Assembly (NCBI GenBank): GCA_947627765.1
Contig: CANQXA010000002.1
Coordinates: forward strand, 1 to 64,000
Direction: 5' to 3'
DNA from: an uncultured Clostridia bacterium
GTDB lineage: Bacteria; Bacillota; Clostridia; Christensenellales; Borkfalkiaceae
Length of the DNA: 64,000 nucleotides
The notes beneath the pieces were generated by a model. The model had not been told where the DNA came from. It saw nothing but the letters and a program-made list of their open reading frames with translations, and did not search any database. Numbering within the stretch: the first letter of the stretch is position 1; each line of letters begins with the position of its first letter. Both the position numbers and the translations under genes were made by a program. Shown in pieces: positions 1 through 7,557 of the stretch.

Positions 1-1
1 C

Positions 2-39
2 ATTACCCCCTCCATTGGAGGGGGGTAGGGGGGTGGGCA
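2..39. repeat. G-rich intergenic palindromic repeat, copy 1
   Basis: ATTACCCCCTCC followed by GGAGGGGGG and a TAGGGGGGTGGGCA tail. The same unit recurs at 114-151, 47958-47995 and 48231-48268, always outside genes. The first half is a hairpin; the G-runs of the tail could also form a quadruplex. It is a dispersed non-coding repeat; no function is visible. Confidence 0.8.
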
Positions 40-113
40 GTTCGCTTCGAAAAGAAACGTGCGAGGAAACCTTCCTCCTGCATCAACAAAGTCACTCTCT
101 CGTTCGCTTCTAT

Positions 114-178
114 ATTACCCCCTCCATTGGAGGGGGGTAGGGGGGTGGGTATGCCTATGGGGGTAGGGGGGTGGGCAT
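114..178. repeat. G-rich intergenic palindromic repeat, copy 2 with partial third unit
   Basis: A full copy (114-151) matching the unit at 2-39, followed directly by a partial repeat of the TAGGGGGGTGGGCA tail (about 156-178). The ORF-track start at 127 lies inside this repeat and is therefore not the start of the downstream gene. Confidence 0.8.
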
Positions 179-258
179 CCCCCTACGAGTGCAGAAGGCA
201 GTGGGCATATCTAAATCTAAGATCATTCCGTAAAAAAACGGGGTTTTGGGAGACAGTC

Positions 259-864
259 ATGGAAAAGAAGAAAAAATCAAAGACTCCGATCTTCGTCGGG
301 CTCAGCATCGGGCTCTTCCTCATTGCCGCGTGGCTCATCTTTCTCGCCCAATGCGTCGCGCAGACTTACCACTTTGTCATGTCGGAGGACGGCAGAATGT
401 CATATGGGGTCTGCAAATTCCGCAAGGACGTCTTCTGCATCGGTCCCGAGTGGGAGGGCGGCGACACCCTCTTTGAGATCCCCGACGAATTCATGGGCTA
501 TCCCGTTACCACCCTCGGCGGCTACACGGGGCGGGGCTATCCTTGCCCGTTTGCGGCGCGTGCGAATGCGGTGGAAGCCGATTTTACTTGCAGCGACGGC
601 TTTTTCGACTATCACCACCGCGCGGACGACGCGTACGAGACCCTCGTCTTCTCCGTCTGTTTGGGCAAGAACGTGCGGAAGCTCGGATATGTCGACGGCA
701 AAAGCTACCTCGGGAATTATCTCAACGACGAGGAATGCGACTTCACCGTAAAGATCGTCTACTCTTTCACGGTGGACGAAGAGAACAAGACTTTTTTCGC
801 CGAGAACGGCAAACTGTATTATAAGGCAAGCGGCGAGCTTGTAGACGAATTCTTTTACGAATAA
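259..864 (+). CDS. Hypothetical single-pass membrane protein
   Basis: About 201 residues. I place the start at the ATG at 259 (MEKKKKSKTP) rather than 127, because the longer reading frame runs through the G-rich repeat and has no protein-like character there. A lysine-rich N terminus precedes one hydrophobic segment (about residues 11-33, IFVGLSIGLFLIAAWLIFL), so the protein is probably anchored with the remainder outside the membrane. The rest is acidic and aromatic-rich, with no family I recognise. It ends 10 bases before rpe and could be co-transcribed with it. No recognisable strong ribosome site precedes 259, so the start is moderately certain. Confidence 0.6.
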   Translation: MEKKKKSKTPIFVGLSIGLFLIAAWLIFLAQCVAQTYHFVMSEDGRMSYGVCKFRKDVFCIGPEWEGGDTLFEIPDEFMGYPVTTLGGYTGRGYPCPFAARANAVEADFTCSDGFFDYHHRADDAYETLVFSVCLGKNVRKLGYVDGKSYLGNYLNDEECDFTVKIVYSFTVDEENKTFFAENGKLYYKASGELVDEFFYE

Positions 865-874
865 GGAGGGGACC

Positions 875-1525
875 ATGCAGATCAAAATTGCGCCGAGCAT
901 TCTCGCGAGCGACTTTGCAAATGTCGGCGAGACGGTGAGAAACTTGGAAGCGAGCGGCGCGGACCTCGTGCACTGCGACGTCATGGACGGCAATTTCGTC
1001 CCGCCCATCACCTTCGGCGCGCAGATGGTGAAAGCCATCCGTCCGCATACGAAACTGCCCCTCGACTGCCATCTCATGGTCCTTCACCCCGAGACGCACA
1101 TCGAGGACTTTGCAAGGGCGGGCGCGGACATCATCACCGTGCACGCCGAGGCGTGCGACATCCCCGCGCTGTTCCGCGAGATCGCGTCCTTCGGCGTGAA
1201 GAAGAGCGCGGTCATCAATCCCGATACGCCCGTCGGCAAGATCTTCCCCGCCGTAGACGAAGGCGCGGATATGATCCTCCTCATGAGCGTACGGCCGGGC
1301 TGGGGCGGGCAGAAGTTTATTCATGAGACGCTTCAAAAAATCGAAACACTTCGGAATTACTGCGTCGCCCGCGGGAAGCCCGATCTCGACATTGAGGTGG
1401 ACGGCGGGATCACCGAGGAGAACGTGAAGGACGTGATCGCGGCGGGGGCGAACGTCATCGTCGCGGGGAGCACCGTCTTTCGGGCGGCGGACATGGTAGC
1501 CACGATTCGGAGATTGCGCGGATGA
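875..1525 (+). CDS. rpe: Ribulose-phosphate 3-epimerase
   Basis: Interconverts ribulose 5-phosphate and xylulose 5-phosphate in the pentose phosphate pathway; cytosolic TIM barrel. The 216-residue length is typical. Family landmarks are visible: IAPSILASDF at the N terminus, HCDVMDG around residues 30-36 with the metal-binding His/Asp, LDCHLMV near residue 65, MSVRPGWGGQKF near residue 140, and DIEVDGGI near residue 172 with the catalytic Asp. AAGGAGGGGACC precedes the ATG. The stop overlaps the thiN start by four bases, and rpe-thiN-spoVM is the order known from Bacillus subtilis, where rsgA and prkC lie upstream; those are not in this window. Confidence 0.97.
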   Translation: MQIKIAPSILASDFANVGETVRNLEASGADLVHCDVMDGNFVPPITFGAQMVKAIRPHTKLPLDCHLMVLHPETHIEDFARAGADIITVHAEACDIPALFREIASFGVKKSAVINPDTPVGKIFPAVDEGADMILLMSVRPGWGGQKFIHETLQKIETLRNYCVARGKPDLDIEVDGGITEENVKDVIAAGANVIVAGSTVFRAADMVATIRRLRG

Positions 1526-2157
1526 GCGGCAGGCGGAAATTCTTCGTCATCCTCTTAAACGGCGAGCCCTACCGCGGCGAGATCGAGGCGGAAGGCGGCT
1601 ACGTCCTCTGTTGCGACGGCGCCTATTCGTGGGCAAAGGGCAGGGTGAAGATCGATGAAACGTTGGGAGATTTCGATTCATTGAAGGAAATTCCCCATCC
1701 CGCGCCCCTGCAAACATTCCCCGCCGAGAAGGATGAGACGGACGGCGAACTTGCCGTGGACAGGGCGCTCGAGCTCGGCGCGGAAGAGCTCATTGTCTTT
1801 TACGGCGGCGGGGGGAAGCGGGAGGACCACTTTCTCGGCAATCTCCACCTCATGTATAAGGCGATGCGGGCGGGCGTCAAACGGGTCGTAAGCAGGACCA
1901 ACGGCGCACGGATTTTCCTCTGCGGCGAGGGCGGGCAGGAGTTTGTCTGCCAAAAGGGGCAGACGGTCTCATTGTTGCCTTTCGGCGGCGACGCGCATAT
2001 CATGGAGATAGGGGGGCTGAAATACGCGCCCGACGATTTGTGGCTTTGTTACGGCTCCACACGCGGCATCTCCAATCTCACCGTAAACGGCGAAGGTTTT
2101 TCGTTTCGGGTGACAAAAGGGTATGCGCTCGTCATCATCAATGAGGAGGAAACATGA
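1522..2157 (+). CDS. thiN: Thiamine pyrophosphokinase
   Basis: Transfers pyrophosphate from ATP to thiamine to make thiamine diphosphate; cytosolic. 211 residues, normal for the family. The catalytic-domain signatures are present: CCDGAYSWA near residue 31, GDFDS near residue 50, then EKDETDGELA near residue 72 and the glycine-rich GGGGKREDHFLGN near residue 94. The C-terminal half carries the small beta-sandwich thiamine-binding domain (GLKYAP, GISN). It starts inside the rpe stop codon (ATGA) and its own stop overlaps the spoVM start, so translation is probably coupled along the operon. No TPP riboswitch is seen upstream. Confidence 0.95.
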   Translation: MSGRRKFFVILLNGEPYRGEIEAEGGYVLCCDGAYSWAKGRVKIDETLGDFDSLKEIPHPAPLQTFPAEKDETDGELAVDRALELGAEELIVFYGGGGKREDHFLGNLHLMYKAMRAGVKRVVSRTNGARIFLCGEGGQEFVCQKGQTVSLLPFGGDAHIMEIGGLKYAPDDLWLCYGSTRGISNLTVNGEGFSFRVTKGYALVIINEEET

Positions 2158-2219
2158 TCGTCTGCTTCAAGCTCCCGAGAGTGCTCGGTTGCATCGTACG
2201 GATGTTCTACAAGGGATGA
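2154..2219 (+). CDS. spoVM: SpoVM-like spore morphogenesis micro-protein (21 aa)
   Basis: An ORF too short for the track: MIVCFKLPRVLGCIVRMFYKG. It matches B. subtilis SpoVM across the amphipathic helix core (KLP..LG.IVR), including the proline important for recognition of the convex forespore membrane. GAGGAGGAAAC precedes the ATG. Its ATG overlaps the thiN stop and its TGA overlaps the dipeptidase ATG. In B. subtilis spoVM also lies directly after rpe-thiN, so synteny supports the call. SpoVM marks the forespore surface and recruits SpoIVA for coat assembly. The homologue is a few residues shorter than the 26-aa Bacillus protein. Confidence 0.9.
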   Translation: MIVCFKLPRVLGCIVRMFYKG

Positions 2220-3193
2220 ACTACATCGATCTGCATTCGGACGCCCTCACCAAAACGGAGGGCGTCTTTCAAGTCTCGGCAGACCTTTTGCGGCGCGGCG
2301 GCTGTATACTCCAATGTTTCGCCGTCTTTTTGTCCGATCCCCTCCGTGCGTTCATGCGAACCGCGGAGTTTGCGGAGCGCTTCGGCGGGATGTGCGCGCG
2401 GGAAGGGTATCGCGCCGTCCGCACCGCTTCCGATTTGAAAGCGCGCGGGATGAAGGCGCTCTTGACGGTCGAAGGCGGCGAAGCGATCGAGGGAGAACTC
2501 TCCAATCTCGACGCGCTCTTTTCGTACGGCGTCCGCATGATGACGTTGACATGGAACCGCCCGAACGCCCTCGGTTATCCCAACATGACCGATTTCCGAA
2601 GCCTCTCTTTCGGACATGGTATGGACGTAAACCGTCGGGAGACCGAACGCGGGCTCACGCCGCTCGGATGGGAGACGGTGGAGCGCATGGGGGAGCTCGG
2701 GATGGCGGTAGACGTCTCCCACGGCAGTGACCGCCTGTTTTCCGACGTCGCCGCATGGAGCAAGCGCACGGGCATACCCTTTCTCGCGAGCCATTCCGAC
2801 GCGGACGCCGTGTTTCACCGCGCGCGCAACCTCACGGATGACCAACTCGTCCTGCTCGCGGAGTGCGGCGGCGTAGTGGGGCTGAATTTTTACGCCGATT
2901 TTCTCTCCGGGGAGCGGACCGTCCTTGGCCAGCGAGAGGCGGTCCTTGCCCACGCGCGGCACATTGTACGGGTCGCGGGCGAGGACGTGCTCGCCCTCGG
3001 CAGCGATTTCGACGGGATCCCCGCCAACCCTTATCTTCCCGACGCGTCTTTCGTCCCGCGTCTTCTCAAAGACCTTTCGGCGGAGTTCGGGGAACGGGTC
3101 GCCGAGAAGATCGCCTTCTGGAACGCGTTGCGGTTTTTGGGCGACGTCCTGCCCCCTCGCCGCGCCAAACTTCGCGCGGAGCCCGTTTTGTAA
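2216..3193 (+). CDS. Membrane dipeptidase-like peptidase, family M19
   Basis: 325 residues from the ATG at 2216 (MNYIDLHSDAL); the track start at 2123 would run through spoVM. This is a renal-dipeptidase-type binuclear zinc amidohydrolase that cleaves dipeptides, often including D-residues. Visible motifs: HSDA near the N terminus (metal ligands), VEGGEAI near residue 85 (bridging Glu), DVSHGSD near residue 165 (His ligand), SHSDADAVFHRARN near residue 190, and LGSDFDGI near residue 260. No signal peptide, so it is probably cytosolic. Its ATG overlaps the spoVM stop, making it the last gene of the rpe operon. Peptide recycling in sporulation is possible but unproven. Confidence 0.9.
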   Translation: MNYIDLHSDALTKTEGVFQVSADLLRRGGCILQCFAVFLSDPLRAFMRTAEFAERFGGMCAREGYRAVRTASDLKARGMKALLTVEGGEAIEGELSNLDALFSYGVRMMTLTWNRPNALGYPNMTDFRSLSFGHGMDVNRRETERGLTPLGWETVERMGELGMAVDVSHGSDRLFSDVAAWSKRTGIPFLASHSDADAVFHRARNLTDDQLVLLAECGGVVGLNFYADFLSGERTVLGQREAVLAHARHIVRVAGEDVLALGSDFDGIPANPYLPDASFVPRLLKDLSAEFGERVAEKIAFWNALRFLGDVLPPRRAKLRAEPVL

Positions 3194-3256
3194 AACGAAG
3201 GACGAATGAGCTCTTTCGCTACCCCTCTTCCCATAAAACCACTTTGTCAATGCAAC

Positions 3257-3286
3257 AAAGAGAGCAGTCAAAAGACTGCTCTCTTT
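3257..3286. terminator. Bidirectional intrinsic terminator
   Basis: Perfect 13-bp stem AAAGAGAGCAGTC/GACTGCTCTCTTT with an AAAA loop, between the convergent dipeptidase and XRE genes. Confidence 0.85.
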
Positions 3287-3315
3287 ATCGGTTGAACGTT
3301 TGTATCGGGCAAAAT

Positions 3316-3618
3316 TTAATCTTCAAGCAGTGTGAGTACCGCCTCTTTCTTTTTATCGGGCAATTTTCGGTATTGTTCGATGAGATGTTTTTCCTGAACG
3401 CTGACGAGTTCGCTTTGCTCTTCTTCCGTAAAGAATTGTGCGAGCGTCATACCGAACGCATTGCAAAGGCGTGTGAGCGTATCAAGGCTCGGCAACGCGC
3501 TTGCCTTCGTGAGAAGGGTGGAGACGGTCGATTGCGTAAGTTCCGCTTCGAGGGCAAGTTGGTTCGTGCTCCACCCGCGCTCATCGCGAAGCTGTTTGAT
3601 TCTTTCGATGATGTCCAT
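3316..3618 (-). CDS. XRE-family transcriptional regulator
   Basis: 100 residues. An N-terminal helix-turn-helix spans about residues 4-62 (IERIKQLRDERGWSTNQLA, then LTQSTVSTLLTKASALPSLDTL), followed by a short charged tail containing QYRKLPDKKKEAVL. It is a cytosolic DNA-binding dimer of the Cro/C1 type. It is transcribed divergently from the zinc-ribbon membrane gene at 3750, and the shared intergenic region holds a near-perfect dyad (TATCGTTAA/TTAGCGATA) that is the natural candidate operator. The same divergent arrangement recurs at 62780/63073. No toxin partner is seen. Confidence 0.9.
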   Translation of the reverse strand: MDIIERIKQLRDERGWSTNQLALEAELTQSTVSTLLTKASALPSLDTLTRLCNAFGMTLAQFFTEEEQSELVSVQEKHLIEQYRKLPDKKKEAVLTLLED

Positions 3619-3637
3619 ATCACCATTATAAACATTT

Positions 3638-3693
3638 TATCGTTAATAATTTAGCGATATTCCGTTGACATATCATCGACATTACGTTATAAT
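3638..3693 (+). promoter_or_regulatory. Promoter and candidate XRE operator
   Basis: Dyad TATCGTTAA-TAAT-TTAGCGATA (3638-3659, one arm mismatch) lies just upstream of TTGACA (3665-3670), a 17-bp spacer and TATAAT (3688-3693). It drives the zinc-ribbon membrane gene at 3750; the divergent XRE protein is the likely regulator (inference). Confidence 0.75.
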
Positions 3694-3749
3694 ATAACCG
3701 ATTGATAAAAAACAACAAAAGACAATCATTTACGAAAGGAGAACAAAAA

Positions 3750-4409
3750 ATGAGATGTTCTAAGTGCGGTAGTGAAATTTATGGGGGATCGGTGTGCCCT
3801 ATTTGCGGTTGCAACAATAGCGGCGACGCAAGTGGTAATTCGGCAACTCATCGCGGGAAAGGGGACATATCAAATTATGAAAACAAGGAAAGCGAGAAAA
3901 GCGCTTATCCAATGAAATGGTATAAGGCGTTGCTCGTGATCCTTTGGCTGGGAATAATTGGAAATGTAATTTCGGGTATCCTAAATTTTACGGGCACAGT
4001 CTATCAAGGGTTTGCCGATGAAGTGTACCATGCATTGCCTTCTTTGCGGTCGTTAGATGTTTTTAGCGGGATTTTCAGTTTTGGCATGGCTATCTTTACG
4101 TTTATCGTGTGGCTACGTCTGAAAAATTATAAAACGCATACTCCTGGGCTTTTGACGTTCATGTATGCCTTAAATACAGTTTTTCTGATTGTATATTCCG
4201 TTGCCGTCTACTTCATCATCGACGGCGCAGAGACAACGATCATTTACGGAAATTCATATGTTCATGGCGGCTATCTATATCGGGAATATTTAGATCTCTC
4301 GAAACTTTCTTTCCCGGTATTGGATATTATTGAAGTAGTTGTTGGCATTATGATGACCATTATAAATTATATTTACTTCAAAAAAAGATCCGATTTGTTT
4401 ATATATTGA
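3750..4409 (+). CDS. Zinc-ribbon multi-pass membrane protein
   Basis: 219 residues from the ATG at 3750, chosen over 3702 because GAAAGGAG sits just upstream and the protein then opens with the zinc ribbon MRCSKCG...CPICGC (two CxxC knuckles). A polar linker follows, then about four hydrophobic segments (roughly residues 55-77, 98-120, 130-155 and 180-205). The architecture, a cytosolic zinc ribbon followed by helices, is shared with the genes at 35740 and 63073. Function is unknown. Codon use and base composition are more AT-rich than the neighbours, as for the adjacent XRE gene, suggesting the pair was acquired together. Confidence 0.75.
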   Translation: MRCSKCGSEIYGGSVCPICGCNNSGDASGNSATHRGKGDISNYENKESEKSAYPMKWYKALLVILWLGIIGNVISGILNFTGTVYQGFADEVYHALPSLRSLDVFSGIFSFGMAIFTFIVWLRLKNYKTHTPGLLTFMYALNTVFLIVYSVAVYFIIDGAETTIIYGNSYVHGGYLYREYLDLSKLSFPVLDIIEVVVGIMMTIINYIYFKKRSDLFIY

Positions 4410-4430
4410 AGAGCGGGATCTATCTATTGT

Positions 4431-4472
4431 TGGTCGAGGAGATGGGATTTGAACGCACGACCTCTTGGTCCC
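4431..4472 (-). pseudogene. Duplicate of the tRNA-Pro 3' half (tRNA fragment)
   Basis: 42 bases matching the 3' half of the intact tRNA-Pro at 4676-4717 with two mismatches, including the T-arm, acceptor strand and CCA. Similarity ends abruptly in the anticodon arm; the 5' half is missing. Between fragment and tRNA lie two hairpins (GCCCTTTTTG/CAAAAAGGGC at 4497-4520, and CTTCCCGAAAAA/TTTTTCGGGAG around 4543-4583). This resembles an att-site scar from tRNA-targeted integration, but a decayed tandem tRNA copy is also possible. Confidence 0.7.
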
Positions 4473-4640
4473 TCGTCGCGGCGAACTACGCCCAGAGCCC
4501 TTTTTGCAGGCAAAAAGGGCAAGTTCGCTCCGTTGCCGCTCCTCTTCCCGAAAAATCTCGCTCCGCGATCTTTTTCGGGAGCCCTCATCTTTTCTTGGTT
4601 CGGGGCTACAAGAGGTCGCGAGCAACCCACATCACAATAC

Positions 4641-4676
4641 AACACAGGGTATGGACCAAAGTCCATACCCTGTGTT
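4641..4676 (-). terminator. Hairpin directly after tRNA-Pro
   Basis: A 15-16-bp perfect inverted repeat (ACACAGGGTATGGAC/GTCCATACCCTGTGT, loop CAAA) starts immediately 3' of the tRNA CCA on the minus strand. The following T-run is weak, so it may act in termination or 3' processing. Confidence 0.6.
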
Positions 4677-4752
4677 GGTCGAGGAGACGGGATTTGAACC
4701 CACGACCTCTTGGTCCCGAACCAAGCGCGCTACCAAACTGCGCTACTCCTCG
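4676..4752 (-). tRNA. tRNA-Pro (anticodon CGG)
   Basis: Reading the minus strand gives CGAGGAG acceptor, D-arm AGCGCAGTTTGGTAGCGC, anticodon stem CTTGG with loop TTCGGGA (anticodon CGG), T-arm GTGGGTTCAAATCC and CTCCTCG-A-CCA. All four arms pair and CCA is genome-encoded. It decodes CCG proline codons, which are frequent in this GC-rich genome. Confidence 0.96.
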
Positions 4753-4953
4753 AAATGCTCCAAACCCGTCGGCAGGGTCCGATCACGGGTCCGATGCCGC
4801 GAGTTCTTTGTCTTCCCGCGTCCCGTCCGACGTCAAACAGTCAACGGCGCGCGTCGCAATGCAATATCTATTATAGCAAACGAACGCCGCGTTTGCAAGC
4901 GTTTTCGGTGGGATTTTGTCGGGGCGGCGAGATAAAATTCCCCCAAGCCGCAT

Positions 4954-5481
4954 TCAAAGTTCGTATTCCTCCACGGCGCCGTTTTCGTGCATGAAGGCGT
5001 AAAACTGCGGGTCCGTCATGCCGCAAAAATAGGTGCGGATCAAGCGGCAGACGATCCCGTGGGTGACGATGACGACGCCGCGATAGGGCAGACCCTTCAA
5101 CTCGTTCAAAAACCCGTAGACCCGCGCCGCCGTTTGGAGATAGGATTCCCCGTTGGGACATTTCACCGCAAAGTTTGTCCAACTCGCCCGCGCCGCTTCG
5201 CCGTCCATCGGCGTACCCTCGAGATCTCCGAAATTGCGCTCTGCGAGACGGCTGTCCACGGACATGGGTACCTCCTTTTCCGTCAAGATCCCTTCGGCGG
5301 TCTCCCGCGCCCGCAAGAGGGGAGACGTGAAAATTGCGTCGTATTCGCACCCTTGAAGCCGCTCTTGAAGACATGGGATCTCCCGCCTTCCCGCTTCGGA
5401 TAGGGGGAGGTCCATCCTTCCGCAAAAGATTTTCCGTTCGTTGAATTGGGTCGTCCCGTGCCGCACAACGTAGATTTTCAT
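4954..5481 (-). CDS. Histidine phosphatase family protein (phosphoglycerate-mutase-like)
   Basis: 175 residues. The phosphohistidine motif VRHGTT is at residues 6-11, ERNFGDLEG near residue 100 carries the conserved Glu region, and VTHGIVCRL near residue 140 supplies the second catalytic His. This is the cofactor-dependent dPGM/CobC superfamily; substrates range from sugar phosphates to alpha-ribazole phosphate. No cobalamin genes are adjacent, so a specific substrate cannot be assigned. Cytosolic, monocistronic, with the tRNA-Pro downstream in the same direction. Confidence 0.9.
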   Translation of the reverse strand: MKIYVVRHGTTQFNERKIFCGRMDLPLSEAGRREIPCLQERLQGCEYDAIFTSPLLRARETAEGILTEKEVPMSVDSRLAERNFGDLEGTPMDGEAARASWTNFAVKCPNGESYLQTAARVYGFLNELKGLPYRGVVIVTHGIVCRLIRTYFCGMTDPQFYAFMHENGAVEEYEL

Positions 5482-5603
5482 CGCTGTCCCTCCCCGTTAT
5501 TATAGCGGCGGGCAAAAGTTTCGTCAAGAGTACGGACAAAATTTCCCGCCATTTTGAGATAAATGCGCACGCAACCCGCCACGGACCGCATAAGGATAAC
5601 AGT

Positions 5604-6383
5604 ATGGAACAGCTTGCGGTCATCTATTTTTCGGGCACGGGGAACACCCGTTACATCGCCAACCTGCTCGCAAAACGTCTTTCGGCGGCTTATCGGACCG
5701 ATCTTTACGACCTCGCCGCGATCGGAAATGCCGAAAAGATCCTGCGCGGGGCAGACGTTGTACTACTCGCCTTCCCCATCTACGGTTCCGCGCCGCCTAT
5801 TCCCATGCGGGATCTCGTTTGCAGATATTCCGACCTTTTTGCGGGGAAGAGGGTCATTCTCGCGGAGACGCAGTATTTTTACTCGATGGACGGCGCCGCC
5901 AGCCTCGGCCGCGCGATCGAAAAGCGGGGCGGGAAGATCATCGCCGCACAGCATTTCAATATGCCAAACAACCTCGCCGATTGCAAAGTGTTCGCCGTTA
6001 AAAACGGCGGGGAGAACGCCAAAAAGTTGGAACGGGCGAGAAAGCGGGCAGACGAATTTGCCGATCGGATCCTCGCGGGCAAGGCGCCCAAAAAAGGATT
6101 CGGGCTTCTATCCCATGCGGCGGGATATTTCAGCCAGCGAAAGTTTTGGAGAAAACGGGAGCACGAAAAACGTTCGAAGCTCAAGGTCGATCCCGCACGG
6201 TGCGTGGGTTGCGGACTGTGCGTGAAGGAGTGTCCCGTCTCCAATCTGACCCTTTCCGAAGGGCACGCCAGCGGACATGGTATCTGCGTTTTATGTTATC
6301 GGTGCGTCAACAAGTGCCCGAGACGGGCGATCACGATCCTCGGCGCCGCTCCTCCCGAAAAGCAGTACCGCGGTCCCGACTGA
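5604..6383 (+). CDS. EFR1-type flavodoxin/4Fe-4S ferredoxin fusion protein
   Basis: 259 residues. N-terminal flavodoxin-like domain: YFSGTGNTRYIA at residues 9-20 is the FMN phosphate-binding loop, with FPIYGSAPP near residue 58. The C-terminal 60 residues are a two-cluster ferredoxin, with CVGCGLCVKECP followed by CVLCYRCVNKCP, each able to bind a [4Fe-4S] cluster. Such proteins shuttle electrons in anaerobic Bacillota, typically without a fixed partner gene. Cytosolic. A terminator-like hairpin follows at 6425. Confidence 0.92.
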   Translation: MEQLAVIYFSGTGNTRYIANLLAKRLSAAYRTDLYDLAAIGNAEKILRGADVVLLAFPIYGSAPPIPMRDLVCRYSDLFAGKRVILAETQYFYSMDGAASLGRAIEKRGGKIIAAQHFNMPNNLADCKVFAVKNGGENAKKLERARKRADEFADRILAGKAPKKGFGLLSHAAGYFSQRKFWRKREHEKRSKLKVDPARCVGCGLCVKECPVSNLTLSEGHASGHGICVLCYRCVNKCPRRAITILGAAPPEKQYRGPD

Positions 6384-6424
6384 GTTTTTGACCGCAATTT
6401 CAAAGCGTTTTTTGTGTAAGTTTT

Positions 6425-6455
6425 GCCCGTACGCCTCTCCCGTGCGGGCTTTTTC
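6425..6455 (+). terminator. Intrinsic terminator
   Basis: GCCCGTACG/CGTGCGGGC stem followed by TTTTTCG, about 40 bases after the flavodoxin gene. Confidence 0.75.
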
Positions 6456-6508
6456 GTTTCTGCAAGGCGCGTGCGGGGCTTCGGTCCGCAGCCGAGGAAG
6501 AAATTTGT

Positions 6509-6546
6509 CGGTAGCTATTGACAGAGTACTACCGCGCTGATAAAAT
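6509..6546 (+). promoter_or_regulatory. Promoter with flanking dyad
   Basis: TTGACA (6518-6523), 17-bp spacer, TAAAAT (6541-6546). CGGTAG and CTACCG arms (6509-6514 and 6529-6534) bracket the -35 box, a likely operator. AGCTATTGAC around this -35 is repeated at the 9566 promoter of the same locus. Confidence 0.65.
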
Positions 6547-6616
6547 ACAAGGGCAGAAAACCAAGGGCGGGGAAGGGGCTTGGAATTGCCGTTTCCCGCC
6601 TTCAAAAGAGTAAGAT

Positions 6617-7240
6617 ATGGGAAAGAGACGGTATTTGAAAGTAGACCCCAAGCAGAAGCGGTCCAAAGATCATGAAGTGATTTGTGACGATAGCGACAAC
6701 CGTCCGGATGCGCTTCCGGACGACGACGATCCGAATACGCATCCCAAGGAAGATTTCAGTTCCCGCACCGAATCGAACATTTATTATATCCGCACGGGCG
6801 AGCGCGCTGAGATCAAAGAGACCCCCACGATAGAAAAAATTCGAAATCTCTTCTTTTTCGAGCTCGAAGCGGACGGAGACCCGGACCTCGTCGACCCTGT
6901 ATCGTTTTGCGAAATGCGTGAAATAAGTTTATCCAATTTCCGCAGACTCCTTGCGATCATGCGGGAATACTACGGAACTTACAGCGAGGACGGCAACACC
7001 TATCACGATACTCCCTCAAACCGCAAGTACCTTGCGCTCCTCGCTCTGCACGACAGGTTGGAAGACGGCGTCGACATGAAGTCATTTTGCGCTGAATTTC
7101 ATATCGGACGAACGACCTTCTACCGCTATCTTGCGATTGTGGAAGATTTCTATTTTTATCTTAGCGGGGGAGCAAAAGCAATCGCGCTCCTCGGCGACGG
7201 AAGGTATATCGGCGTCTATCCCGAGGACATCGACAATTAA
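6617..7240 (+). CDS. Unknown protein with acidic N terminus and C-terminal wHTH-like segment
   Basis: 207 residues, no family recognised. The N-terminal 75 residues are highly polar and acidic (PDALPDDDD) and probably disordered. The middle is helical. The C-terminal stretch (about residues 134-190, KYLALLALHDRLEDGVDMKS followed by FHIGRTTFYRYL) has the spacing of a DeoR/WYL-type winged helix-turn-helix. It is therefore plausibly a DNA-binding regulator, by pattern only. Cytosolic. It is the first gene of the 6.6-10.7 kb locus and is preceded by a good promoter with a dyad. Confidence 0.55.
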   Translation: MGKRRYLKVDPKQKRSKDHEVICDDSDNRPDALPDDDDPNTHPKEDFSSRTESNIYYIRTGERAEIKETPTIEKIRNLFFFELEADGDPDLVDPVSFCEMREISLSNFRRLLAIMREYYGTYSEDGNTYHDTPSNRKYLALLALHDRLEDGVDMKSFCAEFHIGRTTFYRYLAIVEDFYFYLSGGAKAIALLGDGRYIGVYPEDIDN

Positions 7241-7557
7241 AAATTTGGGGGGGCCGCCCGCTTTGTCATTTCAGACGTATGGGATTTGACCCTCCGTTTT
7301 TTTGAGCCCATATGTTATAATGTGTTTGCGTTTCAAAACGGATGCATTTGCGTGCCCGCGAACTCCTTTCCCCCCTGCGCTTTCGAACAGAGCGCAACGC
7401 CCAAGCGATATTGCCGCGACCGAAGTCGCATTTTCCGTAGATTGACAACTGCGCCGATGAGCCCTTTCTGTTCGCACCGGCGCGACCTTTTTGCCGCAAA
7501 TGCAACCGAGCCGCATTTTAGCGTACGCGCTCAAAAAACTTAAAAAGGAGAGAAGAG
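7241..7557 (+). other. Intergenic region with extended -10 promoter
   Basis: 317 bases without a convincing ORF. An extended -10 TGTTATAAT (7313-7321) and the ribosome site AAAGGAGAG just before 7558 suggest an independent promoter for the LRR gene, leaving a leader of about 230 bases. I found no convincing terminator or riboswitch fold in it. Confidence 0.5.

Noticed and set aside
1400-1530. TPP riboswitch before thiN
   Set aside because: thiN overlaps rpe and no conserved thi-box core is visible upstream of the operon.
3300-4410. Prophage remnant around the XRE genes
   Set aside because: Apart from XRE-type repressors no integrase, terminase, portal or structural gene occurs in the window.
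4431-4472. Second complete tRNA
   Set aside because: Only the 3' half is present; no D-arm or 5' acceptor strand follows.
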